A stretch of 64,000 bases of DNA from Chachezhania antarctica (GCF_003646465.1 NZ_QZEX01000009.1:1-64000); one strand, 5' to 3'; positions 52,998 to 62,281 are shown, counted from the stretch's first letter. Numbers and translations are program-made. Notes: generated by a model not told the origin, from the letters alone.

Positions 52998-53993
52998 ATG
53001 CTTCGTATTGCTCACCTGATCGACGACACCCAGCCCGGCGGCGTGACCCGTTATCTCGACTTCCTGAAGTCCGACCCGGCCATGGCCCGGATCGCCCGAC
53101 ACGAGATCGTCCCCGTCCCCCGCACCCGGCCCTCCTCGGTCCGGGTCGAGGCCGATGTCATCGTCTCGCACCTGACGATCACCTGGCGGGGGCTGCCGGG
53201 GCTGATGTTGTTGCGCGCCCAAAACCCCGGCACGCCGCTGATCCACATCGAACATAGCTATACCGCGGGGTTCGTGGCCGCGAATGTCTCGGCCAGGGCG
53301 CGGTTTTTCACCCTGCTGAGAAGCGCCTACGCCCTCTTCGATCATGTCGTCGCCGTGAGCGACGCACAGGCCGCGTGGCTGGACGCCCGTGGGCTGGTCA
53401 CCCCCCATGCGCTCCACGTGATCAGGCCCTGCGTCGACCTTGCGCCATTCCGGTCCCTCCCCCTGCCCGCGCTGAAGGCCCGCACCTTCGCGGCCATCGG
53501 GCGCTTCGACACTCAGAAAGGCTTCGACATCGCGGTCCGCGCCTTCCGCGAACTTCCCGGCGATGATCTGCGGCTTCACCTGATCGGTGACGGACCGGAA
53601 CTGGCCAGCCTGAAAGCATTGGCCGAAGGGGATACCCGGATCTCGTTCCCGGGTTTCGCCACCGACCCGGCCGAGGCGCTGGCCACCTGCGATGCCATTA
53701 TGATGCCGTCGCGTTGGGAAGCCTACGGGCTTGTCGCTCTGGAAGCCATGGCTGCAAGGCGGCCCGTTCTGGCGGCGTCGATCGACGGGCTTCAGGATCA
53801 CATCGCCGAAGGCGCGATCAGAGTTCCCGACGTGACGCTGGCCAGCTGGTGCGACGCGCTGGCCACTGCCACAAACGGTCTTGTCTGCGCCAATCCCCGG
53901 GCAGATGCAGAATCGCAGACCTCCAGCGCCTGGGAGGCTCTGATCGACGGGCTTGGCCTTCGGGAACCAACGGCGGTGCGTCTGGCGGCTTAG
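52998..53993 (+). CDS. Glycosyltransferase family 1 (GT-B) protein
   Basis: 331 residues. N-terminal domain starts RIAHLIDDTQPGGVTRYLDFL; the C-terminal Glycos_transf_1 domain has FAAIGRFDTQKGFDIAVRAF, LIGDGPEL and the E-x7-E-like segment PSRWEAYGLVALEAMAA. Retaining transferase using a nucleotide sugar, acts at the cytoplasmic membrane face. Last gene of the flippase operon. Confidence 0.9.
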   Translation: MLRIAHLIDDTQPGGVTRYLDFLKSDPAMARIARHEIVPVPRTRPSSVRVEADVIVSHLTITWRGLPGLMLLRAQNPGTPLIHIEHSYTAGFVAANVSARARFFTLLRSAYALFDHVVAVSDAQAAWLDARGLVTPHALHVIRPCVDLAPFRSLPLPALKARTFAAIGRFDTQKGFDIAVRAFRELPGDDLRLHLIGDGPELASLKALAEGDTRISFPGFATDPAEALATCDAIMMPSRWEAYGLVALEAMAARRPVLAASIDGLQDHIAEGAIRVPDVTLASWCDALATATNGLVCANPRADAESQTSSAWEALIDGLGLREPTAVRLAA

Positions 53994-54345
53994 TGCCCAA
54001 TAGAGGGAAAGCGCAGGTCTCGCTGCGAATGCAGGCCGTGGCAAAGCACCAACGTCAGGGCACCGCAATAGCTGTTCCGGGCGGTCCTGTCGCAAACTTC
54101 TGCGCTGGTCAGAGGCCGGCGATCATCTATGCGGTCTACCCGACAACAGATGCCGGGAAAGCGCATTTGGCACGGACCGCTCCTTCTAATGGTCAAGTTT
54201 TTAGGGGCGGGCGAACTAAGCCAAGCGTTGAGCAAAGACACGTCGCAGAAGCGGCAACTTCACAGTCTTGAGCCTGGCCAACGCCGCCGTGCGATCCTTG
54301 ACCAGCCCCGCCTTTACAGCAGTCCTCTTCGACCTGTCAGTTTCC
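53994..54345. other. Convergent intergenic stretch, nothing recognised
   Basis: 352 bp between two converging genes. Short frames only; no hairpin with a T-run was found. Base composition is slightly less GC-rich than the flanks. Confidence 0.35.
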
Positions 54346-56145
54346 TTACCCGTATAGCGCCTCGATCTGGCTCGCGTACTTCTCGGCAATGGACGCGCGG
54401 CGGACCTTCATCGTGGCGGTGACCTCGCCATCGTCGTGGTCGAGTTCCTTTGTCAGCATGTGGAACTTCCGGATCTGCGCGACCGAGGCCAGCGTTGCAT
54501 TGGCCCGTGCGATCTCGGCTTCGATCATCTCGCGCACGGACGGGTTTTCCGAAAGATTGCGGAAGTTGGTGTAGGCGATGCCCTGTTCTTCGGCCCATTT
54601 GGCGGTGGTGTCGAAATCCACCTGGATCAGGGCCGACACGAACTTCCGTTTCTCGCCGATGACGATGCATTCTTTGATGAAGGGGCTCGATTTCATCGTG
54701 TTCTCGATCTCGGACGGGGACAGGTTCTTGCCGCCTGCCGTGATCATGATGTCCTTCAGACGATCGACGATGTGATACTGCCCGTCTTCAACCCGGGCCA
54801 CGTCGCCGGTGTGCAGCCAGCCGTCGCGGATCGTGTTTTCGGTCGCCGCGTCGTTCTTGTAGTAGCCCGAAAAGACGAGGTCCGAGCGGATCATCAGCTC
54901 GTCCGCTTCGCCCAGCCGGACCTCGGCATTCACGACCGGTTTGCCGACAGACCCGGGGTTCTGCAGATCGGGCGTCTGGGCCAGGATCACGCCGCTGGTT
55001 TCGGTTGCGCCGTAGGCTTCCAGCAGCGGCACACCAATGGCGCGGAAATAGGTGACGATCATGGGCGAAATCGGCGCCGCACCGGTCATGGCGACGCGCG
55101 CCTTGCGCAGACCCACGAAGTTCTGAAGCGACCGGAAAACAAGCCAGTACCAGATCCGGAAGGCCAGCTTCTGACCCGCGCTGCGTTTGGCCGGGGGCAC
55201 GTTGGCGAACCCGTCGCAAGCCTTCAGTGCGCGGTCATACAGCGCCTTTCGATAGCCGCCTGCCTCCAACATGCCGATATGGATCGAGGCCTGCAGTTTT
55301 TCCCAGATCCGGGGCACACCAAGAAAAACGGTGGGGGCCACTTCGCGCAGGTCCTCCTGCACCGTCCGCAGGCTTTCGCCGAAATTCACCTGCGCGCCCG
55401 TATAGCTGGGGCCAAATACGGTGAAGGCCTGTTCGGCCACGTGGCAGAGCGGCAGGTAGGACAGGTAGCGATCCGCGGCGGTCAGGCCGAAATGGCTTTC
55501 AAAGGCCACCGCCTGCGCACGGATGTTGCGATAGCTGAGCATCGCGCCCTTGGGTTTCCCGGTCGACCCGGAGGTGTAGATCATCAGGCCAATATCGTCG
55601 GCGGTCTGCGTCTTCAGCACCTCTTCCGTGAGGCCCGGATTGGTCTGCCGATCCGCGTGGCCGTCGGCTTCGAGCTGGGCGAAGCTGGTCACCTGGCCGG
55701 GTGGGTAGGCGCGCATGCCCTTGGTTTCCATGACCACGATGGCGGTCAGCTTGGGTAGCCCGTCGCGGATCTCGAGGATCTTGTCGACCTGCTCCTGATC
55801 TTCGCAGATCACGATGGAGCTGTCGGAATGTTCCAGCACATAGCCTACTTCGGAGGCCGGGCTGGTGGGGTACACACCGACCGTGACTGCACCGGACAGT
55901 CCCGCGCCCATCTGGGACAGAAGCCATTCGATCCGGTTCTCCGACAGGACAGCGACATGGCCGTTTGCGGGCAGGCCCATCAGGCGCAGACCATGGGCCA
56001 CGTCGCGGGCGCGATCATAATAGGCGGCCCACGTCGTGGGCTGCCAGATGCCGAAATCCTTCTGGCGGATGGCGATGTCACCCGGTCGGGTTTCGGCCTG
56101 CTCGCGCAGCATGGCGGGCAGGGTCAGGTCGGGGAGGTCGGTCAT
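54346..56145 (-). CDS. AMP-forming acyl-CoA ligase (long-chain type)
   Basis: 599 residues, ANL superfamily. P-loop YTSGSTGKPKGA (about 190-201), YGATETSGV, DGWLHTGDVARVEDGQY and the final catalytic-lysine region KGGKNLSPSEIEN-like AGGKNLSPSEIEN. It activates a carboxylic acid as its CoA thioester. It closes the Liv operon (overlap of one base with the LivF-like gene), suggesting the imported compound or a product of it is the acid activated. Fatty versus aromatic acids cannot be told apart from this reading. Confidence 0.88.
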   Translation of the reverse strand: MTDLPDLTLPAMLREQAETRPGDIAIRQKDFGIWQPTTWAAYYDRARDVAHGLRLMGLPANGHVAVLSENRIEWLLSQMGAGLSGAVTVGVYPTSPASEVGYVLEHSDSSIVICEDQEQVDKILEIRDGLPKLTAIVVMETKGMRAYPPGQVTSFAQLEADGHADRQTNPGLTEEVLKTQTADDIGLMIYTSGSTGKPKGAMLSYRNIRAQAVAFESHFGLTAADRYLSYLPLCHVAEQAFTVFGPSYTGAQVNFGESLRTVQEDLREVAPTVFLGVPRIWEKLQASIHIGMLEAGGYRKALYDRALKACDGFANVPPAKRSAGQKLAFRIWYWLVFRSLQNFVGLRKARVAMTGAAPISPMIVTYFRAIGVPLLEAYGATETSGVILAQTPDLQNPGSVGKPVVNAEVRLGEADELMIRSDLVFSGYYKNDAATENTIRDGWLHTGDVARVEDGQYHIVDRLKDIMITAGGKNLSPSEIENTMKSSPFIKECIVIGEKRKFVSALIQVDFDTTAKWAEEQGIAYTNFRNLSENPSVREMIEAEIARANATLASVAQIRKFHMLTKELDHDDGEVTATMKVRRASIAEKYASQIEALYG

Positions 56146-56951
56146 CAGCTAAGCCACCTCTTGCGGCGCTTGTAGTGCTTGATCTCGCGGAAGGAACGTT
56201 GCCCGCTTCCCCCGTGACCAAGGTAGAATTCACGGACGTCATCGTCGGCCATCAGCCGTTCGGTGGGGCCGTCCAGCTGGATTCGGCCGTTTTCCATGAT
56301 GTAGCCGTATTGCGAAATCGCCAGCGCTACGGCGGCGTTCTGTTCGACCAGCAGCATGGACACCCCGGTTTCCCGGTTGATATGCGCAATGATGGTGAAG
56401 ATCTCTTCGACCAGCAGGGGCGACAGGCCCAGCGACGGTTCATCGAGCAGGATCAGCGACGGTTTCGCGACCAGCGCGCGCCCGATGGCCAGCATCTGCT
56501 GTTCGCCGCCCGAAAGGTAGCCCGCGCGGGAGTTGCGGCGTTCCTTCAGGCGGGGAAAATAGGTGTAGACCTGTTCGAAATCCGCGGTCTCGCCGCTGCG
56601 ACCCGACAGGGCATAGGTGGCGGCGACAAGGTTTTCCTCGACCGTCAGGTCATCGAACACGCGGCGCCCTTCCATCACGTGGAAAAGCCCGTTTCGGACA
56701 AGCTGGTGCGGGGACGTGCCCGCGGTGTCAGTGCCGTTGAACCGGATGCGGCCGGCGGTCAGCTCTCCGTTTTCCAGCGCCAGCAGGCCCGAGATCGCCT
56801 TCAGCGTCGAAGACTTCCCGGCCCCGTTGGAGCCCAGAAGGGCCACGACCTGGCCCTTCGGTACGTTCAGGGACAGACCGCGGAGGGCCTGGATGGACCC
56901 TTTGTAGGTCAGCTCGATATTCTCGATCTCAAGGATCGCCTCCGCGGTCAT
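56145..56951 (-). CDS. Branched-chain amino acid-type ABC ATPase (LivF-like)
   Basis: 268 residues with Walker A GSNGAGKSS, signature YLSGGEQQM, Walker B LILLDEPSLGLSP and a switch His. It has a basic C-terminal tail of about 25 residues (FREIKHYKRRKRW), common in the subgroup found next to acyl-CoA ligases. Partner of the LivG-like ATPase at the start of the operon. Six bases separate it from the binding-protein gene. Confidence 0.9.
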   Translation of the reverse strand: MTAEAILEIENIELTYKGSIQALRGLSLNVPKGQVVALLGSNGAGKSSTLKAISGLLALENGELTAGRIRFNGTDTAGTSPHQLVRNGLFHVMEGRRVFDDLTVEENLVAATYALSGRSGETADFEQVYTYFPRLKERRNSRAGYLSGGEQQMLAIGRALVAKPSLILLDEPSLGLSPLLVEEIFTIIAHINRETGVSMLLVEQNAAVALAISQYGYIMENGRIQLDGPTERLMADDDVREFYLGHGGSGQRSFREIKHYKRRKRWLS

Positions 56952-56957
56952 CTGGCT

Positions 56958-58130
56958 TTACTCCACGCTGATCCAGTCGGAGACTGGGAGCATTTTGCCC
57001 TCCGACGCCGAGAACTGGTACACGCGGCCCACGGGGACCGAGTTGCCGGGAACCGAGATCGGCAGACCCATGATGCCGCCCGTGTCGAAATCCTCGATGG
57101 AATTCAGCGCAGCTTTGAGGTTGGCACCCGTCATCTCTTCGCCCGCGTCCAGAACGCGCTTGGCGCTTTCGACCATGAGCATCGCCGACAGGAAGCCCTG
57201 CATGTAGCCGGTGGAGACGTATTCCGGCTGCATTTCACGGATCTTGGCGAGCATCGGCGCATCGCCGTCTTCGTCGTAGTAGTAGCGGTAGGGCATCACG
57301 CCCATGTAACCATCGGCCGCTTCACCGACCCCGGCCCAGAGCGAGCTGTCCATCGACCAGAAGGTGCCCATGAACTTGGTGTCGAGGCCAAGTTCCTTCG
57401 CCTGGCTGATGAATTCCGGCTGAGGCGCCAGAACATAACCGTGGAAGATCGCGTAGTCGGGACGCGCGCGGCGCAGCTTGAGTACCTCGGTGGACACATC
57501 GACAGCGCCCGGCGGCGTGATGATTTCCAGCACGACATCAAGGCCCAGTTCCTCGGCCTTCGCCTTGGCGGGTTTGATGGGATCGCGGCCGAATTCGGTG
57601 TCCGAGTTGATCAGCGCGATGCTGGCACCCGGCGTTTCCTGCGCGATATATTCCAGCAGGATATCGAGCATTTCCGAATAATCGGGACCCGGGATGAAGG
57701 TATAGGGATAGGCTTCCGGATCGTTCAGTTCCGATGCGAAGGACGCCCCGCCCATGATCATGTCGCCGCTGCGCGCCAGTTCGGGCGCGATGGTCTTCGC
57801 GAACCCGGTGGAGTCACCGTAGTACAGGTGAATGTCTTCCTGGCTGGTCAGCTTGTTGAAGACGGCAACGGACTGGTCGACCTTGTAGCCGGTGTCTTCA
57901 TAGGCAAGACGGACAGTGTAGCCGTCGATCCCGCCGGCTTCGTTCACCATCGAGATATAGTCCTGCATCCCCTTTTCGACGGCGAGCCCGGCAAAGGCAA
58001 AGACGCCGGTCATGGGCAGCGAGCCCCCGATGACGATCTCCTTGTCCTGTGCCTGCACGGCGCCAATACCAAGCCCGAGGCTGGCAGCCCCGGCCAGAAG
58101 GCCCATGGTCATGCGTCTGGTCGTGTTCAT
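56958..58130 (-). CDS. Branched-chain amino acid-type substrate-binding protein (LivK-like)
   Basis: 390 residues with a signal peptide (cleavage near 29, VQA/QDKEI). Mature protein starts EIVIGGSLPMTGVFAFAGLAVEKG, the Peripla_BP_6 opening; the middle has DDIHLYYGDSTGFAK-like and YEDTGYKVDQSV segments. Ligand could be an amino acid, urea, short acid or aromatic acid. GGGAGGAA lies 6 bp before the ATG at 58130, which excludes a start 15 bases upstream. Confidence 0.88.
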   Translation of the reverse strand: MNTTRRMTMGLLAGAASLGLGIGAVQAQDKEIVIGGSLPMTGVFAFAGLAVEKGMQDYISMVNEAGGIDGYTVRLAYEDTGYKVDQSVAVFNKLTSQEDIHLYYGDSTGFAKTIAPELARSGDMIMGGASFASELNDPEAYPYTFIPGPDYSEMLDILLEYIAQETPGASIALINSDTEFGRDPIKPAKAKAEELGLDVVLEIITPPGAVDVSTEVLKLRRARPDYAIFHGYVLAPQPEFISQAKELGLDTKFMGTFWSMDSSLWAGVGEAADGYMGVMPYRYYYDEDGDAPMLAKIREMQPEYVSTGYMQGFLSAMLMVESAKRVLDAGEEMTGANLKAALNSIEDFDTGGIMGLPISVPGNSVPVGRVYQFSASEGKMLPVSDWISVE

Positions 58131-58159
58131 TAAAGTTCCTCCCATTTACGAACGTTGAT

Positions 58160-59203
58160 TCATGTTCTGAACGGCCACAGCCGAAAGAACCGGCGGATCC
58201 GCTGGATAATTTCGGCCAAGCCCTGCGGTTCGAAGATCAGGAAGCCGACGATCAGCGCGCCGAAGACAACCGTCCGCACCGGCGACAGTAGCGCCCCGGC
58301 GTTGGGGACAAGCGGGCTGATCCATTCGACCCCGTAGCGCAGCAGTTCCGGCGCCAGCGTCATGAAGACGGCGCCAAGGATGCCACCCAGGATCGTGCCC
58401 ATGCCGCCGACGATGATCGCGGCCAGCAGGAAGATCGAGGTCAGGAGCGGAAAGCTTTCCGGCGTCACGACGCGGAAGAAATAGGCCCACAGCCCGCCCG
58501 CCATCCCGGCATAGAAGGACGCGATGGAAAAGCTCATCAGCTTGTAGCGCAGAAGCGGAATGCCCAGCACCTCGGCTGAAATATCGCGGTCGCGGATTGC
58601 GATGAAGGCCCGCCCGATCCGCGTGCGGAACAGGTTCGCGGCCCCCAGTACCATCAGTACCGTGACCGGCATGATGACCCAGTAAAGCGAGAAATAGGTG
58701 GTCAGCTCTGCCCCGAAGATGGTCAGCGGCGGGATGTTGATGCCCGTGGCGCCGCCGGTGATCCCGTCGAAATGGACGAAGCAGAAATGCAGGATGAAGG
58801 ACGCGGCGATCGTCGCGATGGCCAGGTACAGCCCCTTCACCTTCAGGCTGGGCAGACCGACAAGGATCCCAAGCGCCGCCGCGACCAGCCCGGCGGCGAT
58901 CAGGTTGACCCAGAAGGGCGTGCCAAGGTTGGTTTCAAGCCACGCGACCGTATAGGCGCCCACCGCCATGAAGGCGGCGTGGCCCAGCGACACCAGCCCG
59001 GTGAACCCGGTCAGGATGTTCAACCCGGTCGCGGCCGCCACGTTGATCGCCACAAGGCAGGTCAGGTACAGCCAGTAGTCGTTCACCACGAAGGGCAGCG
59101 CGACAAGGGAAGCCGCGAAGATCGCCAGCCAGACCCGCTGCGGCTGTGTCGTCAGCAGGGATTCGTCGGCACGATAAGTCTCTTTTGCGGTCCCGATGAT
59201 CAT
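58160..59203 (-). CDS. Branched-chain amino acid-type ABC permease (LivM-like)
   Basis: 347 residues, about nine membrane segments. Motifs GLVSLGHAAFMAVGAYTVAW and IRDRDISAEVLGIPLLRYKL (the LivM cytoplasmic loop) are clear. Forms the channel with the LivH-like permease. It starts one base before the LivH-like stop. Confidence 0.9.
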   Translation of the reverse strand: MIIGTAKETYRADESLLTTQPQRVWLAIFAASLVALPFVVNDYWLYLTCLVAINVAAATGLNILTGFTGLVSLGHAAFMAVGAYTVAWLETNLGTPFWVNLIAAGLVAAALGILVGLPSLKVKGLYLAIATIAASFILHFCFVHFDGITGGATGINIPPLTIFGAELTTYFSLYWVIMPVTVLMVLGAANLFRTRIGRAFIAIRDRDISAEVLGIPLLRYKLMSFSIASFYAGMAGGLWAYFFRVVTPESFPLLTSIFLLAAIIVGGMGTILGGILGAVFMTLAPELLRYGVEWISPLVPNAGALLSPVRTVVFGALIVGFLIFEPQGLAEIIQRIRRFFRLWPFRT

Positions 59204-60088
59204 TTACAGCCTCTCGATCTCATGCGTGCCGAAAAGGCCGAAGGGACGGATCACGATGGCCACGATCAGAAGGCCGAAGGTCACGACGCTGGAGTATTCG
59301 CCGCCCAGATATGTTCCGGCCCAGGACTGGATCAGCCCCAGCGCCAGCCCGCCGATCAAGGCGCCCAGAATGCTGTCGAGCCCGCCGATGATCACCACCA
59401 CCAGCGCTGACAGGCCGAAAACGCCCATCGTGGTCGAAATGCCCCCGATCGCGCCCAGCAACACGCCGGCCCCCGCGGCAGTGGCGCAGCCCACGATCCA
59501 CGCCACCGAAAAGACGCCCGGCACGTTGATCCCGCAGGAATAGGCCGCGGCCTGATCCGTCGCCGTGGCGCGCAGCGCGACGCCGCCGCGCCAGAACCGG
59601 AAGAGCGCAAGGAAGATGCCCATGGCCACGGCGGCCACGACGAAGGTCACCGCGATCTTGCGCGAGACATAGGCCTCGCCCAAAAACAGCGGCTTGGTCG
59701 ATATGAAGGCCGGCAGGGTCCTCGGATCGGCGCCCCACATCAGTTCGGTCAGCCCCACAAGGATCGACCCCAGTCCGACCGTCACCATGAAGACGGAAAT
59801 CGGGTTTTCCCCCAGCATCGGCCGGATCAATCCGCGCTCGACAATGCCGCCCACGATACCGCCGCCGATGATGGCCAGCGGCAGCGCCAGCCAGGGAGAG
59901 AAATTCCACCCAGCGGCGAAGGCAAAGAACAGGTAGCCGCCCAGCATCAGCACTTCGCTGACGGCCAGGTTCACGACCCGCGTGGCCTTGTAGATCAGCA
60001 CATAGGCCAGCGCGGTCAGCGCCAGCAGCGCACCCGACCCCAGCCCGGCAAGCGAGACTTCGATGAAGAACAGGAAATCGGGATTCAT
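59204..60088 (-). CDS. Branched-chain amino acid-type ABC permease (LivH-like)
   Basis: 294 residues, about eight membrane segments. Typical LivH pieces are GLGSGALLALTALAYVLIYK, FWRGGVALRATATDQAAA and GGLDSILGALIGGLALGL. The ATG at 60088 overlaps the LivG-like stop by four bases, fixing the start. Confidence 0.9.
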   Translation of the reverse strand: MNPDFLFFIEVSLAGLGSGALLALTALAYVLIYKATRVVNLAVSEVLMLGGYLFFAFAAGWNFSPWLALPLAIIGGGIVGGIVERGLIRPMLGENPISVFMVTVGLGSILVGLTELMWGADPRTLPAFISTKPLFLGEAYVSRKIAVTFVVAAVAMGIFLALFRFWRGGVALRATATDQAAAYSCGINVPGVFSVAWIVGCATAAGAGVLLGAIGGISTTMGVFGLSALVVVIIGGLDSILGALIGGLALGLIQSWAGTYLGGEYSSVVTFGLLIVAIVIRPFGLFGTHEIERL

Positions 60089-60927
60089 GCGGCCCTCTCG
60101 GCTGCAAGGCGTTTCATCAGCGCGGCCGGATCGCCGCTGCCCAGGTAGGCCTCGGCCACGTGGGGATCGGCCTGCACCTCGGCCGGTAGGCCTTGCGCGA
60201 TGACCTTGCCGAAATTCAGCACCGACACGTGATCCGAGATATCCATCACCAGCCCCATGTCGTGTTCGACCATCAGGATGGAGATGCCCCATTCCTCCTT
60301 CACGTCGAGGATGAATCGGGCCATGTCCTCGGTCTCTTCGCGGTTCATGCCGGCGACGGGTTCGTCCAGCAGCAGGATCCGCGGCCGCATCGCAAGCGCA
60401 CGGGCCAGTTCAACCCGTTTCTGGAGGCCATAGGACAGGACCGAAACCGGCATGTTGCGGATATGGTCGATTTCAAGGAAGTCGATGATCCGCTCTTCGA
60501 CCTCCCGGCGAAGCTCTTCCTCTTCCCGGGCGGCGCGACCGGCATAGACGAAGGCCTGCAGAAGATTTGTCTTCATGTGTCCGTGGCGGCCCAGCTTGAT
60601 GTTGTCGAGAACGGTCATCCCCCGGAACAGCGCAATGTTCTGGAACGACCGCGCCATGCCCAGCACCGCGCGCTTGGGCGGGCGCAGGCCGGTGACGTCC
60701 TGACCATCCAGCAGAACGCGGCCGCTGCTGGGGCGATAGAACCCCGAGATGCAGTTGAAGACCGATGTCTTGCCCGCACCGTTCGGCCCGATCAGCGCGG
60801 TGATCTGCCCCGCCTTCGCGGTGAAGGAGACGCTCTGCAGCGCCTTGATGCCGCCAAAGGACAGCGTGACGTCTTCGACCGTCAGTTCGGCCGGCGTCAG
60901 ATCGGCACCGTTCATGTCATTTGCCAT
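60085..60927 (-). CDS. Branched-chain amino acid-type ABC ATPase (LivG-like)
   Basis: 280 residues from the ATG at 60927, preceded by GGGGAGG; longer upstream frames have no such site and no family similarity. Walker A GPNGAGKTS, then FQNIALFRGMTVLDNIKLG, signature LSYGLQKR (the LivG variant), Walker B ILLLDEPVAGMNREE and a switch His in MVEHDMG. First gene of the six-gene Liv/acyl-CoA ligase operon. Confidence 0.9.
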   Translation of the reverse strand: MANDMNGADLTPAELTVEDVTLSFGGIKALQSVSFTAKAGQITALIGPNGAGKTSVFNCISGFYRPSSGRVLLDGQDVTGLRPPKRAVLGMARSFQNIALFRGMTVLDNIKLGRHGHMKTNLLQAFVYAGRAAREEEELRREVEERIIDFLEIDHIRNMPVSVLSYGLQKRVELARALAMRPRILLLDEPVAGMNREETEDMARFILDVKEEWGISILMVEHDMGLVMDISDHVSVLNFGKVIAQGLPAEVQADPHVAEAYLGSGDPAALMKRLAAERAA

Positions 60928-60998
60928 GGCTGCAGCGCCTCCCCGTGCTGCCTGCCGCACGACCCGCGCGGCATTCCCCCCTACTCTCCGAAAGAAAG

Positions 60999-61014
60999 GG
61001 TACCCATAAGTAAC
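60999..61014 (-). promoter_or_regulatory. Candidate TetR operator, Liv side
   Basis: On the minus strand GTTACTTATGGGTACC. It shares GTTAC-NN-AT-N-GGTA with the copy on the TetR side and is 72 bp before the LivG-like start. Confidence 0.45.
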
Positions 61015-61125
61015 TATCTTTCGCAACGGCAAAATACCGACCCCGAGTGTCCGTCAAAGTTGCCGTTAGGGAAGCAGCCTCCCAAGGTTGAAGTCGGTCG
61101 GCGTACCTGACGGATTTGACGAGGA

Positions 61126-61142
61126 GTTACCCATCGGTATAC
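61126..61142 (+). promoter_or_regulatory. Candidate TetR operator, TetR side
   Basis: GTTACCCATCGGTATAC, with an inner inverted repeat TACC-CATC-GGTA. It ends 36 bp before the regulator's start, in a position fitting autorepression. Confidence 0.45.
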
Positions 61143-61178
61143 ATCTTACGCATCAGAACCAAGAAGGCCGAGAAGCCG

Positions 61179-61802
61179 ATGCCCGACCCTGCCCTGTCAA
61201 CGTCACCCTGGGGATCGCGCGCAGATCGCGCGGCCGAGCGCGATGCAAAGCGAAAGGCCGTTCTGACGACGGCGGTGCGCTTTTTCAATTCAAAGGGCTT
61301 TGCAGCGACGTCGCTGGATGACGTGGCCAAAGCGTTGCAGGTCACGAAGCCCACGATCTATCACTATTTCTCCAGCAAGGACGAAATTCTGTTCGAATGC
61401 GTTCGCCTTGGGCTGGAAGCGATCCGCGATGCCGCCGAACAGGTCCGCGCGCGGGGCGGTTCGGGCCGCGAGCGGCTGGAGGCCCTGATGCTGGAATACG
61501 CGCTGGTGATGACGCGCGATTTCGGGATCTGCGTGACGCGCACGTCCGACGACCAGCTTGGGGACGACAGCCGCGTGAGGTTCCGCGCATTGAAGCGCGA
61601 GATCGATCTGATCCTGCGGGATGTGATCACCGACGGGATGGAGGACGGAACGCTTGCACAGGGCGATCCACGGGTCGTGTGTTTCACGATTTCCGGGGCA
61701 CTCAACTGGATCGCTCGCTGGTACCGGCCCAACGGCCCGATGACCGCCCAGGACGTGGCACGCAGCACTGTCGCGACCCTTATGGCGGGCCTGGCATCGT
61801 AG
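61179..61802 (+). CDS. TetR-family transcriptional regulator
   Basis: 207 residues. TetR helix-turn-helix with KAVLTTAVRFFNSKGFAATS and KALQVTKPTIYHYFSSKDE (about 27-72). The C-terminal domain has AVMTRDFG-like LVMTRDFGICVTRT and ends in IARWYRPNGPMT, the latter typical of TetR regulators of fatty-acid and aromatic-acid genes. Divergent from the Liv/acyl-CoA ligase operon, so it probably represses that operon and senses an acyl-CoA. Start at 61179 chosen on similarity; it gives the usual length. Confidence 0.85.
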   Translation: MPDPALSTSPWGSRADRAAERDAKRKAVLTTAVRFFNSKGFAATSLDDVAKALQVTKPTIYHYFSSKDEILFECVRLGLEAIRDAAEQVRARGGSGRERLEALMLEYALVMTRDFGICVTRTSDDQLGDDSRVRFRALKREIDLILRDVITDGMEDGTLAQGDPRVVCFTISGALNWIARWYRPNGPMTAQDVARSTVATLMAGLAS

Positions 61803-61995
61803 GATGCGACTTTGGGTCCTGAGACTGATCGAGGTGGTCTTGGAGTCTCGACCACTTTGCCGCCGGGCGCAGCACCTGAACGCCGGCGAGTTCCACCGAA
61901 AGGTTTTCGATCGGCGTCCGTGGTCAAGGCAAGAGTAATGCGGCGCCGAAGGTCCGCGAAAAAGCGTACAGTGAACTTTCGGGGGGGAGACAGCC
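61803..61995. other. Short stretch after the TetR gene with two overlapping stems
   Basis: No gene. At 61821-61855 two perfect 6-bp stems interleave: GAGACT (61821-61826) with AGTCTC (61844-61849), and GTGGTC (61834-61839) with GACCAC (61850-61855). No T-run follows, but this is the most structured stretch behind the TetR gene and could act as its terminator. Confidence 0.4.
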
Positions 61996-62253
61996 ATGTC
62001 GCGCAAAGCAATCCATAAAGCTCATATCATTTCCGTCGATCCCGAACTGGGCGTCATCCCGCGGGGCGATTCCCTGATCGAGGGACACTGGCGCAGTACT
62101 TCGCCAGGGTGCGCAGCGTGACGGGCGATATCTATTTGCCGGACGACATGAGGATCGCCAACCAACCGGGCGGATGCGGGGATCACGACGCTTTACGGCT
62201 GGCCGCAAAACAACAGCTCTCCCGAGCACGCGTCCGCCGCTGTCAAAGGCTGA
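61996..62253 (+). pseudogene. Amidohydrolase remnant with internal deletions
   Basis: The start matches the N-terminus of AtzA/TrzN/SAH-deaminase-like amidohydrolases (KAHIISVDPELGVIPRGDSLIEG), then the frame breaks. Shifting frame gives LAQYFARVRSVTGDIYLPDD and MRIAN, which in the family lies over 50 residues further on, and another shift gives ADAGITTLYGWPQNNSSPEH and ASAAVKG, further on again. So at least two deletions with frame changes have removed the metal-binding HxH region. The rest of the gene (300 residues) is absent. Confidence 0.75.
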
Positions 62254-62281
62254 TGGCGACAACCTGACAAAGTCCCTGAGC

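Larger units (their letters stand above)
60928..61178. promoter_or_regulatory. Divergent Liv / TetR promoter region
   Basis: 251 bp between divergent starts. It contains two copies of GTTAC-NN-AT-N-GGTA: one on the minus strand at 60999-61014 facing the Liv operon and one on the plus strand at 61126-61142 facing the TetR gene. Promoters for both sides must lie here. Confidence 0.55.

Noticed and set aside
55965-58133. Long plus-strand open frame across the acyl-CoA ligase, LivF and LivK genes
   Set aside because: It crosses three well-supported genes on the other strand and has no recognisable domain.
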